Below are positions 37,232 through 45,845 of a stretch of 64,000 nt of DNA, one piece after another (the stretch's first letter is position 1; each line of letters starts with the position of its first letter). Source of the DNA: Streptomyces sp. NBC_00271 (GTDB lineage Bacteria > Actinomycetota > Actinomycetes > Streptomycetales > Streptomycetaceae); contig NZ_CP108070.1 in assembly GCF_036178845.1 (NCBI RefSeq), forward strand, positions 7,564,001-7,628,000. The letters run 5' to 3'. A program made the translations under genes and the position numbers. A model generated the notes under the pieces. The model did not search any database. It saw only the letters and a list, made by a program, of their open reading frames with translations, and had not been told where the DNA came from.

Positions 37232-38017
37232 TCAGATCCCCTGCCAGTCCGGCTTGTTCGCGAACGTGTGCCGGAAGTAGTCCGCCAGCTTCAGCTTGGA
37301 CGCGGCGGCCTCGTCCACGACGACCGTGGCGTGCGGGTGGAGCTGGAGCGCCGAGGCGGGGCACACCGCGGCCACCGGCCCCTCCACCGTCGCCGCGACC
37401 GCGTCCGCCTTGCCCTCGCCCGTGGCCAGCAGGACGAGATGCCGCGCCTCCAGGATCGTGCCGATGCCCTGGGTGATGACGTGGTGCGGCACCTGCTCGA
37501 TGTCGCCCCCGAAGAACCGCGCGTTGTCGACCCTGGTCTGCTCGGTCAGTGTCTTGATCCGGGTCCGCGAGGCCAGCGAGGAGCAGGGCTCGTTGAACCC
37601 GATGTGCCCGTCGGTGCCGATCCCGAGCAGCTGGAGGTCGACGCCGCCGGCCGTGGCCAGCGCCTTGTCGTACGCCGCGCACGCGGCCTGCACGTCCACG
37701 GCGGTGCCGTCCGGGCCCATGAACGCGTCCATGCCCAACCCGAGCGGTTCGAGCACCTCGCGCCGCAGCACCGACCGGTACGACTCGGGGTGCTCGGCCG
37801 GCAGTCCCACGTACTCGTCGAGCTGGGCGACCCGCGCCCGCGAGGCGTCCACGGCACCGGAGCCGACCTTCGCCGCCAGCGCCTGGTAGATGGGCAGCGG
37901 CGTCGAGCCGGTGGCCACGCCGAGCAGAGCGTCGGGCTTGCGCCGGAGCAGCTCCGCCATGGCCTCGGCGATCAGTTCGCCGCCCGCCTTGGCGCCGGGA
38001 ACGATGACAACTTCCAC
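37232..38017 (-). CDS. nagB: Glucosamine-6-phosphate deaminase NagB
   Basis: A 261-residue enzyme that converts glucosamine-6-phosphate to fructose-6-phosphate and ammonia. ATGSTP (phosphate loop), LDEYVGLP (catalytic Asp) and LLGIGTDGHIGFNEP (Asp/His/Glu) are all present. GTG 38017 (VEVVIVPGAKAGG) gives the standard length; the long upstream frame is spurious. A dre site 53 bases upstream places it in the DasR regulon, and it removes the DasR effector. Confidence 0.96.
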   Translation of the reverse strand: MEVVIVPGAKAGGELIAEAMAELLRRKPDALLGVATGSTPLPIYQALAAKVGSGAVDASRARVAQLDEYVGLPAEHPESYRSVLRREVLEPLGLGMDAFMGPDGTAVDVQAACAAYDKALATAGGVDLQLLGIGTDGHIGFNEPCSSLASRTRIKTLTEQTRVDNARFFGGDIEQVPHHVITQGIGTILEARHLVLLATGEGKADAVAATVEGPVAAVCPASALQLHPHATVVVDEAAASKLKLADYFRHTFANKPDWQGI

Positions 38018-38344
38018 GCTGGGCCTGCCGATCTGGAGAGGGGCTCGCCGGGAACCGCGAGGGAACACATGTGGTGTAGACCAATCTAGCAAAGGAGTTC
38101 CACCCGCGGCCCGTCGTCCGTCGCCGGCTTCTCGATGCGTCCAGGCCCGCCGCCCGGACGCCCGCTCGCCACCCCCATGAGTAACGGCACACCCGACAAA
38201 GTCCTGCCCACAGGCGATGAGATGCTGATACCGATCCTCGAGATCCGCACCGCACGCACCGCACGCACCACCCCGCACCACCGCGCTCCACCCCGTACCG
38301 GCCCACGGTCGACGCGTACGACCGGAACGTCCCCAGGAGGCCCC
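38018..38344. other. nagB-SIS divergent control region
   Basis: 327 bases containing the nagB dre site and promoters for both divergent genes. No coding frame is credible. Confidence 0.6.
38070..38085. promoter_or_regulatory. DasR operator (dre) of nagB
   Basis: TGTGGTGTAGACCAAT contains the dre core TGGTGTAGACCA. It lies 53 bases upstream of nagB. This is one of the best-known DasR target types. Confidence 0.82.
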
Positions 38345-39421
38345 ATGTCCGCCCCTACCCCGGACCCCCGGACCGACGACGACCGCCCGGGTCGGATCAT
38401 GGCCCGCGAGATGGCCGAGCAGCCCGACGTGCTGCGCCGGATCCTGGAGGCGGGCGCGCCGCGGATCCAGGAAGTGGCCCGGCAGATCGCGGCCCGCGAG
38501 CCCCGCTTCGTCCTGCTCACCGCCCGCGGTACCTCCGACAACGCCGCCCTGTACGCGAAGTACCTGCTGGAGATCCAGCTGGGCCTGCCGTGCGGGCTCA
38601 CCTCGATGTCGACGACCACGGCGTATGGCGCGCGGCCCGATCTCACCGACGTCCTGGTCGTCACCGTCAGCCAGTCCGGCGGCTCCCCGGACCTGGTCGC
38701 CTCGACCCGGGCCGCCCGTGAGGCCGGCGCCATCACGCTCGCGGTGACCAACAACCCGGACTCACCGCTGGCGGCCGTCTCCGAGTACCACCTCGACATC
38801 ATGGCCGGACCCGAGAAGGCCCTGCCCGCCACCAAGACCTACACGGCCTCCCTCCTCACCCTCTATCTCTTCGTCGAAGGACTGCGCGGCGGCGACGGCG
38901 CCGCGGCCAAGGCGCTGCCCGATCTCGCCGCGCACCTCCTCACCCGCCAGGACGAGATCCGCACGCTCGCCTCCCGCTACCGCTTCGCCGAGCGGATGGT
39001 GATCACCTCGCGCGGCTACGGCTACCCCACGGCCAAGGAAGCCGCCCTGAAGCTGATGGAGACCAGCTACATCCCCGCCCTCTCGTACTCCGGCGCCGAT
39101 CTGCTGCACGGCCCCCTCGCCATGGTCGACAACATCTCCCCGGTCATCGCGGTCGTCACCGACGGCAAGGGCGGCGAGGCGCTCCAGCCCGTGCTCGACC
39201 GGTTGCGCGGGCGCGGCGCCGACCTGGTCGTCATCGGCCCCCGGGCCCAGGTGGAGCAGGCCTCGGCCGGGTTCGTCCTGCCCACCGAGGGGGTGGCCGA
39301 GGAGCTCCAGCCGATCCTTGAGATCCTTCCGCTCCAGCTCCTGGCCTACGAGGTCACCATCGCCCGCGGCCAGGACCCGGACGCGCCGCGCGCCCTGGCG
39401 AAGGTGACGGAGACCCGCTGA
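38345..39421 (+). CDS. Double-SIS-domain sugar-phosphate isomerase/deaminase-like protein
   Basis: A 358-residue protein with two SIS domains: residues 30-170 (LTARGTSDNAALYAKYLLE; VVTVSQSGGSPDLV) and 195-350 (ITSRGYGYPTAKEAALKLMET). It resembles the isomerase half of GlmS without the glutaminase domain. Such proteins act as glucosamine-6-phosphate deaminases or aldo-keto isomerases. AGGAGG lies 5 bases before the ATG. Its position opposite nagB under a shared dre region points to amino-sugar metabolism. Confidence 0.87.
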   Translation: MSAPTPDPRTDDDRPGRIMAREMAEQPDVLRRILEAGAPRIQEVARQIAAREPRFVLLTARGTSDNAALYAKYLLEIQLGLPCGLTSMSTTTAYGARPDLTDVLVVTVSQSGGSPDLVASTRAAREAGAITLAVTNNPDSPLAAVSEYHLDIMAGPEKALPATKTYTASLLTLYLFVEGLRGGDGAAAKALPDLAAHLLTRQDEIRTLASRYRFAERMVITSRGYGYPTAKEAALKLMETSYIPALSYSGADLLHGPLAMVDNISPVIAVVTDGKGGEALQPVLDRLRGRGADLVVIGPRAQVEQASAGFVLPTEGVAEELQPILEILPLQLLAYEVTIARGQDPDAPRALAKVTETR

Positions 39422-39529
39422 CCGACGCGTCCTCCGGGCGGGTGGACGAGCCACGGCGATCCGGCTCCGTTCATGAGCCGATCCGGTCCCCACCGGGGGC
39501 CGAACCGGGCTAGTCTGCGTGGTGGATGC

Positions 39530-39770
39530 TGTTGGAAGTTCGATAAAGAGACAACAACAAACATCCGCAGGCGCATGGACGCGGCACGTGGTCTAGTCCA
39601 CAATGTGCAGGTAAAGCCTTCGATCGACGAAGCGTCGCTTACGGCGAGGCGTTGATCCACACAAGCATCCGTCTTCCCCGCACAGGAAGGCGGACCGAGG
39701 AACCGGCGCTCTCTGCCCTGACTGCTCCGGGTCCTCTCCTTCGGCCGACCGGGATCGCACACCCCGCGGC
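39530..39770 (+). ncRNA. Small RNA locus, scr5239-like
   Basis: In S. coelicolor the conserved ~159-nt small RNA scr5239, which represses agarase dagA and metE, is encoded just upstream of the SCO5239 kinase. The gene downstream here is the same kinase. The segment folds into several hairpins: CTTCG-ATCGA-CGAAG, TCCGTCTTCC/GGAAGGCGGA and a G+C-rich one near 39730. Its base use differs from its neighbours. The identity rests on recalled synteny, and ends and strand are approximate. Confidence 0.45.
39587..39602. promoter_or_regulatory. dre-like site in the small RNA region
   Basis: CGTGGTCTAGTCCACA contains TGGTCTAGTCCA, the same 12-mer as the dasR-side operator at 31177-31188. It could place the small RNA under DasR, or be an RNA hairpin (GTGG-TCTAGT-CCAC). 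Confidence 0.55.
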
Positions 39771-39878
39771 CGTTGCTGCTCCGGGCTGCGGTGCCGGGAG
39801 GGTTGAGGGTCCCTCCCAGGCGCCGCGGCCCGCGGGTGTTTTCGGAGCCGGGCCAAAGCCCCAGGTACGCTCGCAGAT

Positions 39879-41354
39879 GTGCCCTCCATGAACGACCTCG
39901 TCCGCCAGCACACCGCTCTCGGTGACTCCGATCTCGAGTGGTTGCATCTGCTGGTCTCGGAGTGGCAGTTGCTCTCCGACCTCTCCTTCGCCGACCTCGT
40001 GCTGTGGGTTCCCACCCGCGACGGCACCCGCTATGTCTCCGTCGCGCAGATGCGGCCCAACACCGGCCCGACCTCGTACCAGGACGACATGGTCGGCCAC
40101 CTCGTCCCACGCGGCCGCCGCCCGCTGCTGGACGCCGCGCTGGACGAGGGCCGGATCGTGCGCGAGGGCGATCCCGAATGGCGGGAGGAGGTGCCGGTAC
40201 GGGTCGAGTCCATTCCGGTACGGCGGGAGGGGCGCGTCCTCGGTGTCATCGCGCGCAACACGAATCTCCTCACCGTGCGCACCCCGAGCCGGCTGGAGCT
40301 GACGTATCTCCAGAGCGCGTCCGACCTCGCCCAGATGATCGCCGCCGGCTCCTTCCCGTTCTCCGGCCAGCAGGTCGACATGGACGCCTCCCCGCGGGTC
40401 GGCGACGGACTGATCCGCCTCGACGCCGACGGCATCGTCCAGTACGCGTCCCCGAACGCGCTGTCCGCGTACCACCGCCTCGGCCTCGCCTCCGACCTGG
40501 TGGGCCACCACCTCGGTGTGACCACCGCGGAACTCGCCCCGTCCCGCGGTCCGGTGGACGAGGCCCTGTCCAAGGTCGCCAGCGGTTGGGCACCCCGCGA
40601 GTTCGAGATCGAGAGCGCCGACGGGGTGATCCAGCTGCGCGCGATCCCGCTCAAGCCCAAGGGCACCCGGGTCGGTTCGCTCGTCCTGCTGCGCGACGTG
40701 ACCGAACTGCGGCGCCGCGAACGCGAGTTGATCACCAAGGACGCGACCATCCGGGAGATCCACCACCGGGTCAAGAACAACCTCCAGACGGTGGCGGCGC
40801 TGCTGCGGCTCCAGGCCCGGCGCATCGAGTCGGAGCGCGGTCGTGAGGCCCTGGAGGAGGCCGTACGGCGGGTCGGCTCGATCGCCATCGTGCATGAGAC
40901 GCTGTCTCAGAACCTGGACGAGCGGGTGGAGTTCGACGAGATCGCCGACCGGGTGCTCGCCATGGTCGCCGAGATCTCGCCCGGCAAGGTCACCGGCCGC
41001 CGCACCGGCCGCTTCGGCATACTCGACGCCGAGGTCGCCACCCCGCTCTCCATGGTTCTCACCGAGATCCTTCAGAACGCGCTGGAGCACGGCTTCCGCG
41101 AGGGCGACCGGGGCACGGTCGAGGTCTCGGCGGTGCGCGGCGGCACCAGCAAGGAGGCCCGCCTGCTGGTCACCGTCCAGGACGACGGGGTCGGCCTCCC
41201 GGAGGGCTTCGACCCGCACCGCTCGGGCAACCTCGGGCTGCAAATCGTACGGACGCTGGTGGAGGGCGAGTTGGGGGGCAGCTTCGACATGGTGGCGGCC
41301 CCGGAGCGCGGCACACAGGTCATCCTGGACATTCCGGTACGAGCGCACAAGTAG
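39879..41354 (+). CDS. PdtaS-type sensor histidine kinase
   Basis: 491 residues. An N-terminal GAF-like domain (about 5-150), a PAS domain (about 165-285), then HisKA_2 with phospho-acceptor His296 in EIHHRVKNNLQTVAALLRLQ and a HATPase domain (EILQNALEHGF, DDGVGLP, GNLGLQIV). The layout is that of PdtaS/EutW kinases, which usually signal to ANTAR RNA-binding antiterminators. No response regulator is adjacent. Starts at GTG 39879 or ATG 39888 are equally possible. It is convergent with wblE. Confidence 0.9.
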   Translation: MPSMNDLVRQHTALGDSDLEWLHLLVSEWQLLSDLSFADLVLWVPTRDGTRYVSVAQMRPNTGPTSYQDDMVGHLVPRGRRPLLDAALDEGRIVREGDPEWREEVPVRVESIPVRREGRVLGVIARNTNLLTVRTPSRLELTYLQSASDLAQMIAAGSFPFSGQQVDMDASPRVGDGLIRLDADGIVQYASPNALSAYHRLGLASDLVGHHLGVTTAELAPSRGPVDEALSKVASGWAPREFEIESADGVIQLRAIPLKPKGTRVGSLVLLRDVTELRRRERELITKDATIREIHHRVKNNLQTVAALLRLQARRIESERGREALEEAVRRVGSIAIVHETLSQNLDERVEFDEIADRVLAMVAEISPGKVTGRRTGRFGILDAEVATPLSMVLTEILQNALEHGFREGDRGTVEVSAVRGGTSKEARLLVTVQDDGVGLPEGFDPHRSGNLGLQIVRTLVEGELGGSFDMVAAPERGTQVILDIPVRAHK

Positions 41355-41406
41355 GCATATCTGACGCACCCACAAGTCGCGCATGCCGGTGGCAAGTCGC
41401 GCATGA

Positions 41407-41440
41407 CAGTGGCCCCGGACCAGAAGGTCCGGGGCCACTG
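41407..41440. terminator. Bidirectional terminator between the kinase and wblE
   Basis: A perfect 15-bp stem CAGTGGCCCCGGACC / GGTCCGGGGCCACTG with an AGAA tetraloop. It is preceded by a direct repeat of CAAGTCGCGCATG. Confidence 0.88.
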
Positions 41441-41547
41441 CTTACGTTGCTATGCGCATCGGGGGTACTGCGCGCTGCGGCTCGGGGGCGGGAGATGCGT
41501 ACTCGCTGTACGCGCCGCCGGGCTCAGGCTCGTTACGGGGTGGGGTG

Positions 41548-41805
41548 TCAGGCGGTGGCCTGACGGGCCCGGTTGCGGGCGGCACGGCGCTTCATAGCGC
41601 GGCGCTCGTCCTCGCTGAGGCCACCCCAGACGCCGGAGTCCTGGCCGGACTCGAGCGCCCACTGCAGGCACTGCTCCATGACGGGGCAGCGGCGGCAGAC
41701 GGCCTTGGCTTCCTCGATCTGCAGCAGCGCAGGACCGGTGTTGCCGATGGGGAAGAAGAGCTCGGGGTCTTCCTCGCGGCAAACGGCGTTGTGACGCCAG
41801 TCCAT
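41548..41805 (-). CDS. wblE: WhiB-like iron-sulfur regulator WblE
   Basis: An 85-residue Wbl protein. C9, C37, C40 and C46 coordinate a [4Fe-4S] cluster, then comes the GVWGGLSEDERR turn and a basic tail (MKRRAARNRARQA) for DNA binding. The close fit to the short WhiB1/WblE class and its place beside the SCO5239-type kinase support WblE. Such proteins act with the principal sigma factor. The Shine-Dalgarno GGAGAGGTAGC precedes the ATG. Confidence 0.93.
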   Translation of the reverse strand: MDWRHNAVCREEDPELFFPIGNTGPALLQIEEAKAVCRRCPVMEQCLQWALESGQDSGVWGGLSEDERRAMKRRAARNRARQATA

Positions 41806-42124
41806 GGCTGCTACCTCTCCTTGGTATTACATGCACGTTGCTTGTGAATGTGAACGCTTTCACGAATCCCTCAACAAGTGAAGGGCCGACTGCCAGGATT
41901 CCCTGACGTGGTCCTGTGATTTGAGGAGGGGTTCTGGCTCTCTGTGGGGCCGATGTTGCGGGCCGTCCCGATCGCCACGTAGAGACTCGCAAACCTCAGC
42001 GGCGGATACAACCCCTTCTGGAAAGTTTTTTTTGATTCCTCGGTGTCGACTAGGTCACAGCCGTACTTCCATGGGGTGGACCCTGGTCTAAACGTTCGAG
42101 TGAAAGGACTTTGGGCCCTTCCGC
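41806..42124. other. wblE upstream region
   Basis: 319 bases without a gene. They are A+T-rich for this genome (for example a T8 run near 42028, AACGCTTTCACGAATCCC near 41852), consistent with a strong wblE promoter and a long leader. I see no sigma-R-type match. Confidence 0.5.
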
Positions 42125-43093
42125 TCACACAATCACACGCAGTGCACGGCGTACGCCTGTGAACGTCACGCTGGTGCGCAGTCCCAGGTGGTCGCCGTCC
42201 ATCTGGAGGGGGAGCGGCGCCTTCGAATGCAAGGTGAAGTCGGTCAGGTCATGCAGAGACAGGGCGTGCTTGCCATGGGGTCCGCGCTCGGGGGACGAAG
42301 TGAGCAACTGGGTGGCATACCGGGCAACCGCGCCCGTCGACATGCGGTTGAGAGCGAGTACGTCGAGCCCGGTATCGAACGAAGCCTTAGGTGACGCGTA
42401 CACCGGACGATTGCCGAGAAACGTCCAGGGCGAGGTGTTGCAGATTATGGACAACACAAGATCGGTGACCGGGTCCTGGCCGGGCCGCTCCAGTGTGATC
42501 GTTCCGTGCCTGCGGTGAGGTTCGTCCAAAAACTGACGTGCCACTTGGCGCAAATAGAGGGCGTGGGTGGAACGCTTGCCGCGCTCGCGCTGCTGTTCGA
42601 CCCGGCCGATCACCCCCGCGTCGAAGCCGAGTCCCGCGCAGAAGGTGAACCAGCGGGAGGGGACGGCTTCGTCCTCGGTGCCGGGGGTGCCCGCGGCGAG
42701 ACCGAGGCCGATCGTGCGCTCACGGTCCTCTCTGAGCGCGTCCAGCAGGGCGCCGGTGGCCTCCACGGCGTCGTTGGGCAGGCCCAGGGCGCGGGCGAAG
42801 ACATTGGTGGATCCGCCGGGGACCACCGCGAGGCGGGGCTGGCGGTCCAGGTCGGGGCCGTTGTGCAGGAGACCGTTCACGACCTCGTTGACGGTGCCGT
42901 CGCCGCCGAGCGCGACCACCAGTTCTATGTCCTCGCTCTCCGCGGCCTGCCGGCCGAGGTCCCGGGCGTGCCCGCGGTACTCGGTCGTGACCACCTCGAG
43001 CTTCATCTCGCTCGCCAGCGCGTGGATCAAGACATCGCGCGTGCGCGCACTTGTGGTGGTAGCTGCCGGATTGACCACGAGAAGTGCACGCAT
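42125..43093 (-). CDS. Diacylglycerol-kinase-family lipid kinase
   Basis: A 322-residue protein of the DagK/YegS fold. The nucleotide motif VALGGDGTVNEVVNGLL (about 62-78) and VVPGGSTNVFARALGLP (about 88-105) are intact, followed by the beta-sandwich lipid domain. It probably phosphorylates diacylglycerol or a related lipid for phospholipid recycling. The start MRALLVVNPAAT is typical. Monocistronic, on the same strand as wblE. Confidence 0.88.
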   Translation of the reverse strand: MRALLVVNPAATTTSARTRDVLIHALASEMKLEVVTTEYRGHARDLGRQAAESEDIELVVALGGDGTVNEVVNGLLHNGPDLDRQPRLAVVPGGSTNVFARALGLPNDAVEATGALLDALREDRERTIGLGLAAGTPGTEDEAVPSRWFTFCAGLGFDAGVIGRVEQQRERGKRSTHALYLRQVARQFLDEPHRRHGTITLERPGQDPVTDLVLSIICNTSPWTFLGNRPVYASPKASFDTGLDVLALNRMSTGAVARYATQLLTSSPERGPHGKHALSLHDLTDFTLHSKAPLPLQMDGDHLGLRTSVTFTGVRRALRVIV

Positions 43094-43251
43094 GCGATGC
43101 AGCGTACCTACCGAGGGGTACCGGTCCCAGACAGAGTTAGGGATCCGGTAAGAGATAGGGGCGTGAGTCTCGACACGGTGAGGTGCGGGTGGCGGTGGGG
43201 TGGCGGCCGGGGTCGGGCCGCGTGCCGAGGCCCGAGGGATACCCTTCGGGG

Positions 43252-43701
43252 GTGAGCGCTGAGCAGATCCCCACCCCTGACGCCCCGACCGCAGAGCCCC
43301 GTCCCGGACGGCTGACCGCCGCGGCCGCGCTGGCCGCGCTGGAGGGATTGGTCCTCGCCGTGGGGGGCGTGTGGATGCTGGTCCTGGGGGCCACGGGTGG
43401 CTCGGGGGACCGGCAGCAGGGCGTGACCCTGGGAGTGACGCTGATCGTGCTCGCGCTGCTGCCCCTGCTGGCCGCCCGCGGCCTGCTGCTGCGCCGCAGC
43501 TGGAGCCGGGGGCCCGCGGTCATCACCCAGATCATGGCGCTGCCCGTCGCCTACAGCTTGCTTCAGGCGGACAGCGTGGCGATCCCCGCCGGAATCGCCC
43601 TCGCGGTGGTCGCGATCACGGCGCTGGTCCTGCTCGTCAATTCCGAGACCACCCGGGCGCTGGGCATCCGTGGCCCCGGTGCCGCCGAGGAAACCAAGTA
43701 G
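43252..43701 (+). CDS. Small integral membrane protein
   Basis: 149 residues from GTG 43252. A Pro/Thr-rich N-terminus is followed by four hydrophobic helices (AAALAALEGLVLAVGGVWML; VTLIVLALLPLLAARGLLL; ITQIMALPVAYSLL; ALAVVAITALVLLV). It is a conserved Streptomyces hypothetical membrane protein. It is convergent with sigH. No function recognised. Confidence 0.75.
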   Translation: MSAEQIPTPDAPTAEPRPGRLTAAAALAALEGLVLAVGGVWMLVLGATGGSGDRQQGVTLGVTLIVLALLPLLAARGLLLRRSWSRGPAVITQIMALPVAYSLLQADSVAIPAGIALAVVAITALVLLVNSETTRALGIRGPGAAEETK

Positions 43702-43757
43702 CTTCGGCCCGCCGACGGGGTCCTCACCGGTTGCGCCCCCGCTCGGCGGCTGCCCGG

Positions 43758-44852
43758 TTACTCCTCGACCAGGAGCTTTTCGCGGAGCTGGGCGAGGGTA
43801 CGGGCCAGCAGGCGGGAGACGTGCATCTGGGAGATGCCGACCTCCTGTGCGATCTGCGACTGGGTCATGTTGCCGAAGAAGCGAAGGAGCAGGATCCGCT
43901 TCTCTCTCGGGGGGAGGTCCTCGAGCAGGGGCTTCAACGACTCCCGGTACTCGACGCCCTCCAGGGCCTCGTCCTCCGCACCCAGCGTGTCCGCGACCGC
44001 CGGGGACTCGTCGTCCGTGTCGGGGACGTCCAGCGACAGCGTGGAGTACGCGTTGGCGGACTCCAGGCCCTCCAGGACCTCCTCCTCCGAGATGGCCAGC
44101 TTCTCGGCCAGCTCGTGGACCGTGGGGGAGCGCCCGTGCTGTTGCGACAGCTCGGCCGTCGCCGTCGTCAGGGCCAGGCGCAGTTCCTGCAGGCGCCGCG
44201 GCACCCGCACCGCCCAGCCCTTGTCGCGGAAGTGCCGCTTGATCTCGCCGACGACCGTCGGAGTCGCGTACGTCGAGAACTCGACGCCGCGCTCCGGGTC
44301 GAAGCGGTCGACCGACTTGATCAGGCCGATGGTCGCGACCTGGGTGAGGTCGTCCAGCGGCTCACCGCGGTTGCGGAAGCGGCGCGCGAGGTGCTCGACG
44401 AGCGGGAGGTGCATGCGGACCAGCTGATTGCGCAGCTCCGCGTACTCCGCGCTGCCGTCCTGCAGCTTGCGCAGCTCGATGAACATCGCCCGCGCGCCGC
44501 TGCGGTCCTGCGGGTCGTGCTGGATGTGCTGGGCGCTCGGCCCGTGCTGCGTGCCCTGCACGCTCTGCACCCCTGGCTTGTCGTGTCGCTCGTGCTCGCT
44601 CATAGTCCCGCCCGTCACCAGCCGCCGCCCTTCCGAGGACGTGCTCGGCGCGGCACCCTCCGGATCCCGTTGCCCGTCGTCCTGGCCGGAGAGGCTCTCC
44701 TGTGCGTCCTCCGGGTGCGGCCGGGCCTGTTCGGGGATGCCGTCGACGCCTTCCACCGCGCGCCGCGGCCCGTCGAGGCCGTCGACGCGTCCGGCGGGAA
44801 GCTCCCGTGTGCCGCGCTCTTCGTCCCGCACCGGCCCGTCCCCGTTCCTCAC
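43758..44852 (-). CDS. sigH: SigB/SigF-family stress sigma factor SigH, with N-terminal extension
   Basis: 364 residues from GTG 44852, whose GTGA overlaps the ushX stop. Residues 1-83 are an acidic, Pro/Arg-rich extension. A second start, ATG 44603 (MSEHERHDK), would give a 281-residue form. Region 2 (LVRMHLPLVEHLARRFRNRG; RFDPERGVEFSTYATPTVVG) and region 4 (ITS-like QSQIAQEVGISQMHVSRLLA) are intact. In S. coelicolor SigH acts in osmotic stress and septation and exists in several sizes. It is held by the anti-sigma factor UshX. Confidence 0.92.
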   Translation of the reverse strand: MRNGDGPVRDEERGTRELPAGRVDGLDGPRRAVEGVDGIPEQARPHPEDAQESLSGQDDGQRDPEGAAPSTSSEGRRLVTGGTMSEHERHDKPGVQSVQGTQHGPSAQHIQHDPQDRSGARAMFIELRKLQDGSAEYAELRNQLVRMHLPLVEHLARRFRNRGEPLDDLTQVATIGLIKSVDRFDPERGVEFSTYATPTVVGEIKRHFRDKGWAVRVPRRLQELRLALTTATAELSQQHGRSPTVHELAEKLAISEEEVLEGLESANAYSTLSLDVPDTDDESPAVADTLGAEDEALEGVEYRESLKPLLEDLPPREKRILLLRFFGNMTQSQIAQEVGISQMHVSRLLARTLAQLREKLLVEE

Positions 44853-45262
44853 GCCGGCCCGGGTCCCGCGCCGCGCTGTTTGTAGAGGCTGATCGAAACG
44901 GTCTTGTCCTCGGCGACGGTGGAGTCGACCTTGCCCGCGAGCGCCGACAGGACGGTCCACGCGAACGTGTCCCGTGACGGAGCGTGACCATCGGTGGTCG
45001 GAGCGGAGACCGTCACCTCGAGCGAGTCGTCGATGAGCCGGAAGACACAGCTGAGCACCGATCCGGGGACGGCCTGCTGCAACAGGATCGCGCAGGCCTC
45101 GTCCACCGCGATGCGGAGGTCCTCGATCTCGTCGAGGGTGAAGTCCAAACGGGCCGCGAGACCGGCCGTAGCCGTACGCAGCACCGACAGGTAGGCACCC
45201 GCGGCCGGCAGCCGGACTTCCACGAAGTCCTTCGTCGCGGGCTCGCCTGCGATCTGGGACAC
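44849..45262 (-). CDS. ushX: RsbW-type anti-sigma factor UshX (PrsH)
   Basis: A 137-residue GHKL-fold kinase/anti-sigma factor. The N-box is RIAVDEACAILLQQA. The G-box region is degenerate (SAPTTDGHAPSRDTFAW). It binds SigH and can be released by an anti-anti-sigma factor such as BldG, encoded elsewhere. GTG 45262 (GGAGG 5 bases upstream) gives the known length. It is translationally coupled to sigH. Confidence 0.92.
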   Translation of the reverse strand: MSQIAGEPATKDFVEVRLPAAGAYLSVLRTATAGLAARLDFTLDEIEDLRIAVDEACAILLQQAVPGSVLSCVFRLIDDSLEVTVSAPTTDGHAPSRDTFAWTVLSALAGKVDSTVAEDKTVSISLYKQRGAGPGPA

Positions 45263-45405
45263 CCTCACCTCCAAGGTGGTACAAGCTCTTTCGAGCTCTT
45301 TTCGGGGGCCGAGGGTCGCCCCCCGGGGTAACGCGCTAGGTGGTTCAGCGGTGACGCTACCGCGCTCCCAACTTTTCTGTCCTGGGGACCCCGCCCCTTG
45401 CTGTC

Positions 45406-45426
45406 ACTCATAGTAAGCCTATGAGT
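45406..45426. promoter_or_regulatory. 8-bp inverted repeat upstream of ushX-sigH
   Basis: ACTCATAG-TAAGC-CTATGAGT is a perfect palindrome 145 bases before ushX. It is A+T-rich and unlike its surroundings. It is a candidate operator in a region where sigH is known to have several regulated promoters. The binder is not identified. Confidence 0.5.
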
Positions 45427-45523
45427 ACGCACAGTGGCTAGGGGTCTGCGGGCCCAAATAGGAAGAGCGCGCGCCGGGTTGACGTACCCAGGCGTCAGAC
45501 GGTCGAACCGTCCGGGCCGTGGG

Positions 45524-45784
45524 TCACGCCAGTACGTGGTCGACGAAGCACCAGCGCCAACTTTCACCGGGCTCGAAGGTCCGCATCACGGGATGTCCGG
45601 TCTCCTTGAAATGCTCCGTCGCGTGCCGCAGCGGCGAGGAGTCGCAGCAGCCGAGGTGCCCGCAGCTCAGACACAGTCGCAACTGCACCGGATGTGTACC
45701 GGCGGCCTGGCACTCCAGGCAGGTCTCGCTCAGCGGCCCAGGTTCGGGGTGCGGCAGCTCGTCGGCGTGCGTGCACTGTTTCAT
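45524..45784 (-). CDS. UBP-type zinc finger protein
   Basis: An 86-residue stand-alone ZnF-UBP domain: C4-T-H6, CLEC, CLSCGHLGCCD, HATEHFKETGHPVM and the end WCFVDHVLA. In eukaryotes this domain binds the free ubiquitin C-terminus. The bacterial role is unknown; a link to the Pup system in Actinobacteria would be speculation. It is divergent from the antiporter gene with 61 bases between starts. Confidence 0.87.
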   Translation of the reverse strand: MKQCTHADELPHPEPGPLSETCLECQAAGTHPVQLRLCLSCGHLGCCDSSPLRHATEHFKETGHPVMRTFEPGESWRWCFVDHVLA

Positions 45785-45845
45785 GATTGCCAGGTTACGT
45801 CGGGCGTGCGGGATGTCGCGCGAAAACGAGGGCGGGCGGAAGACG

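Larger units (their letters stand above)
39422..39878. other. Gene-free region between the SIS gene and the sensor kinase
   Basis: 457 bases. It holds an unusually A-rich segment at 39530-39565, a dre-like site and several hairpins, treated below as a small RNA locus. Tiny frames are present: a 6-codon one at 39525-39545 and a 26-codon one from ATG 39575. Neither has a convincing ribosome site. Confidence 0.6.

Noticed and set aside
39575..39655. 26-codon frame (MDAARGLVHNVQVKPSIDEA...) in the small RNA region
   Set aside because: No good Shine-Dalgarno and no recognised peptide. RNA structure and synteny favour a non-coding explanation, though a dual-function RNA is not excluded.
41852..41905. 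Possible sigma-R promoter upstream of wblE
   Set aside because: GGGAAT-like and GTT-like elements are present on the minus strand, but the spacing is 22 bases instead of 18.
45406..45450. BldD box near the sigH promoter region
   Set aside because: A partial match (TACGCACAGTG) is out of register with the BldD consensus. I kept only the palindrome.
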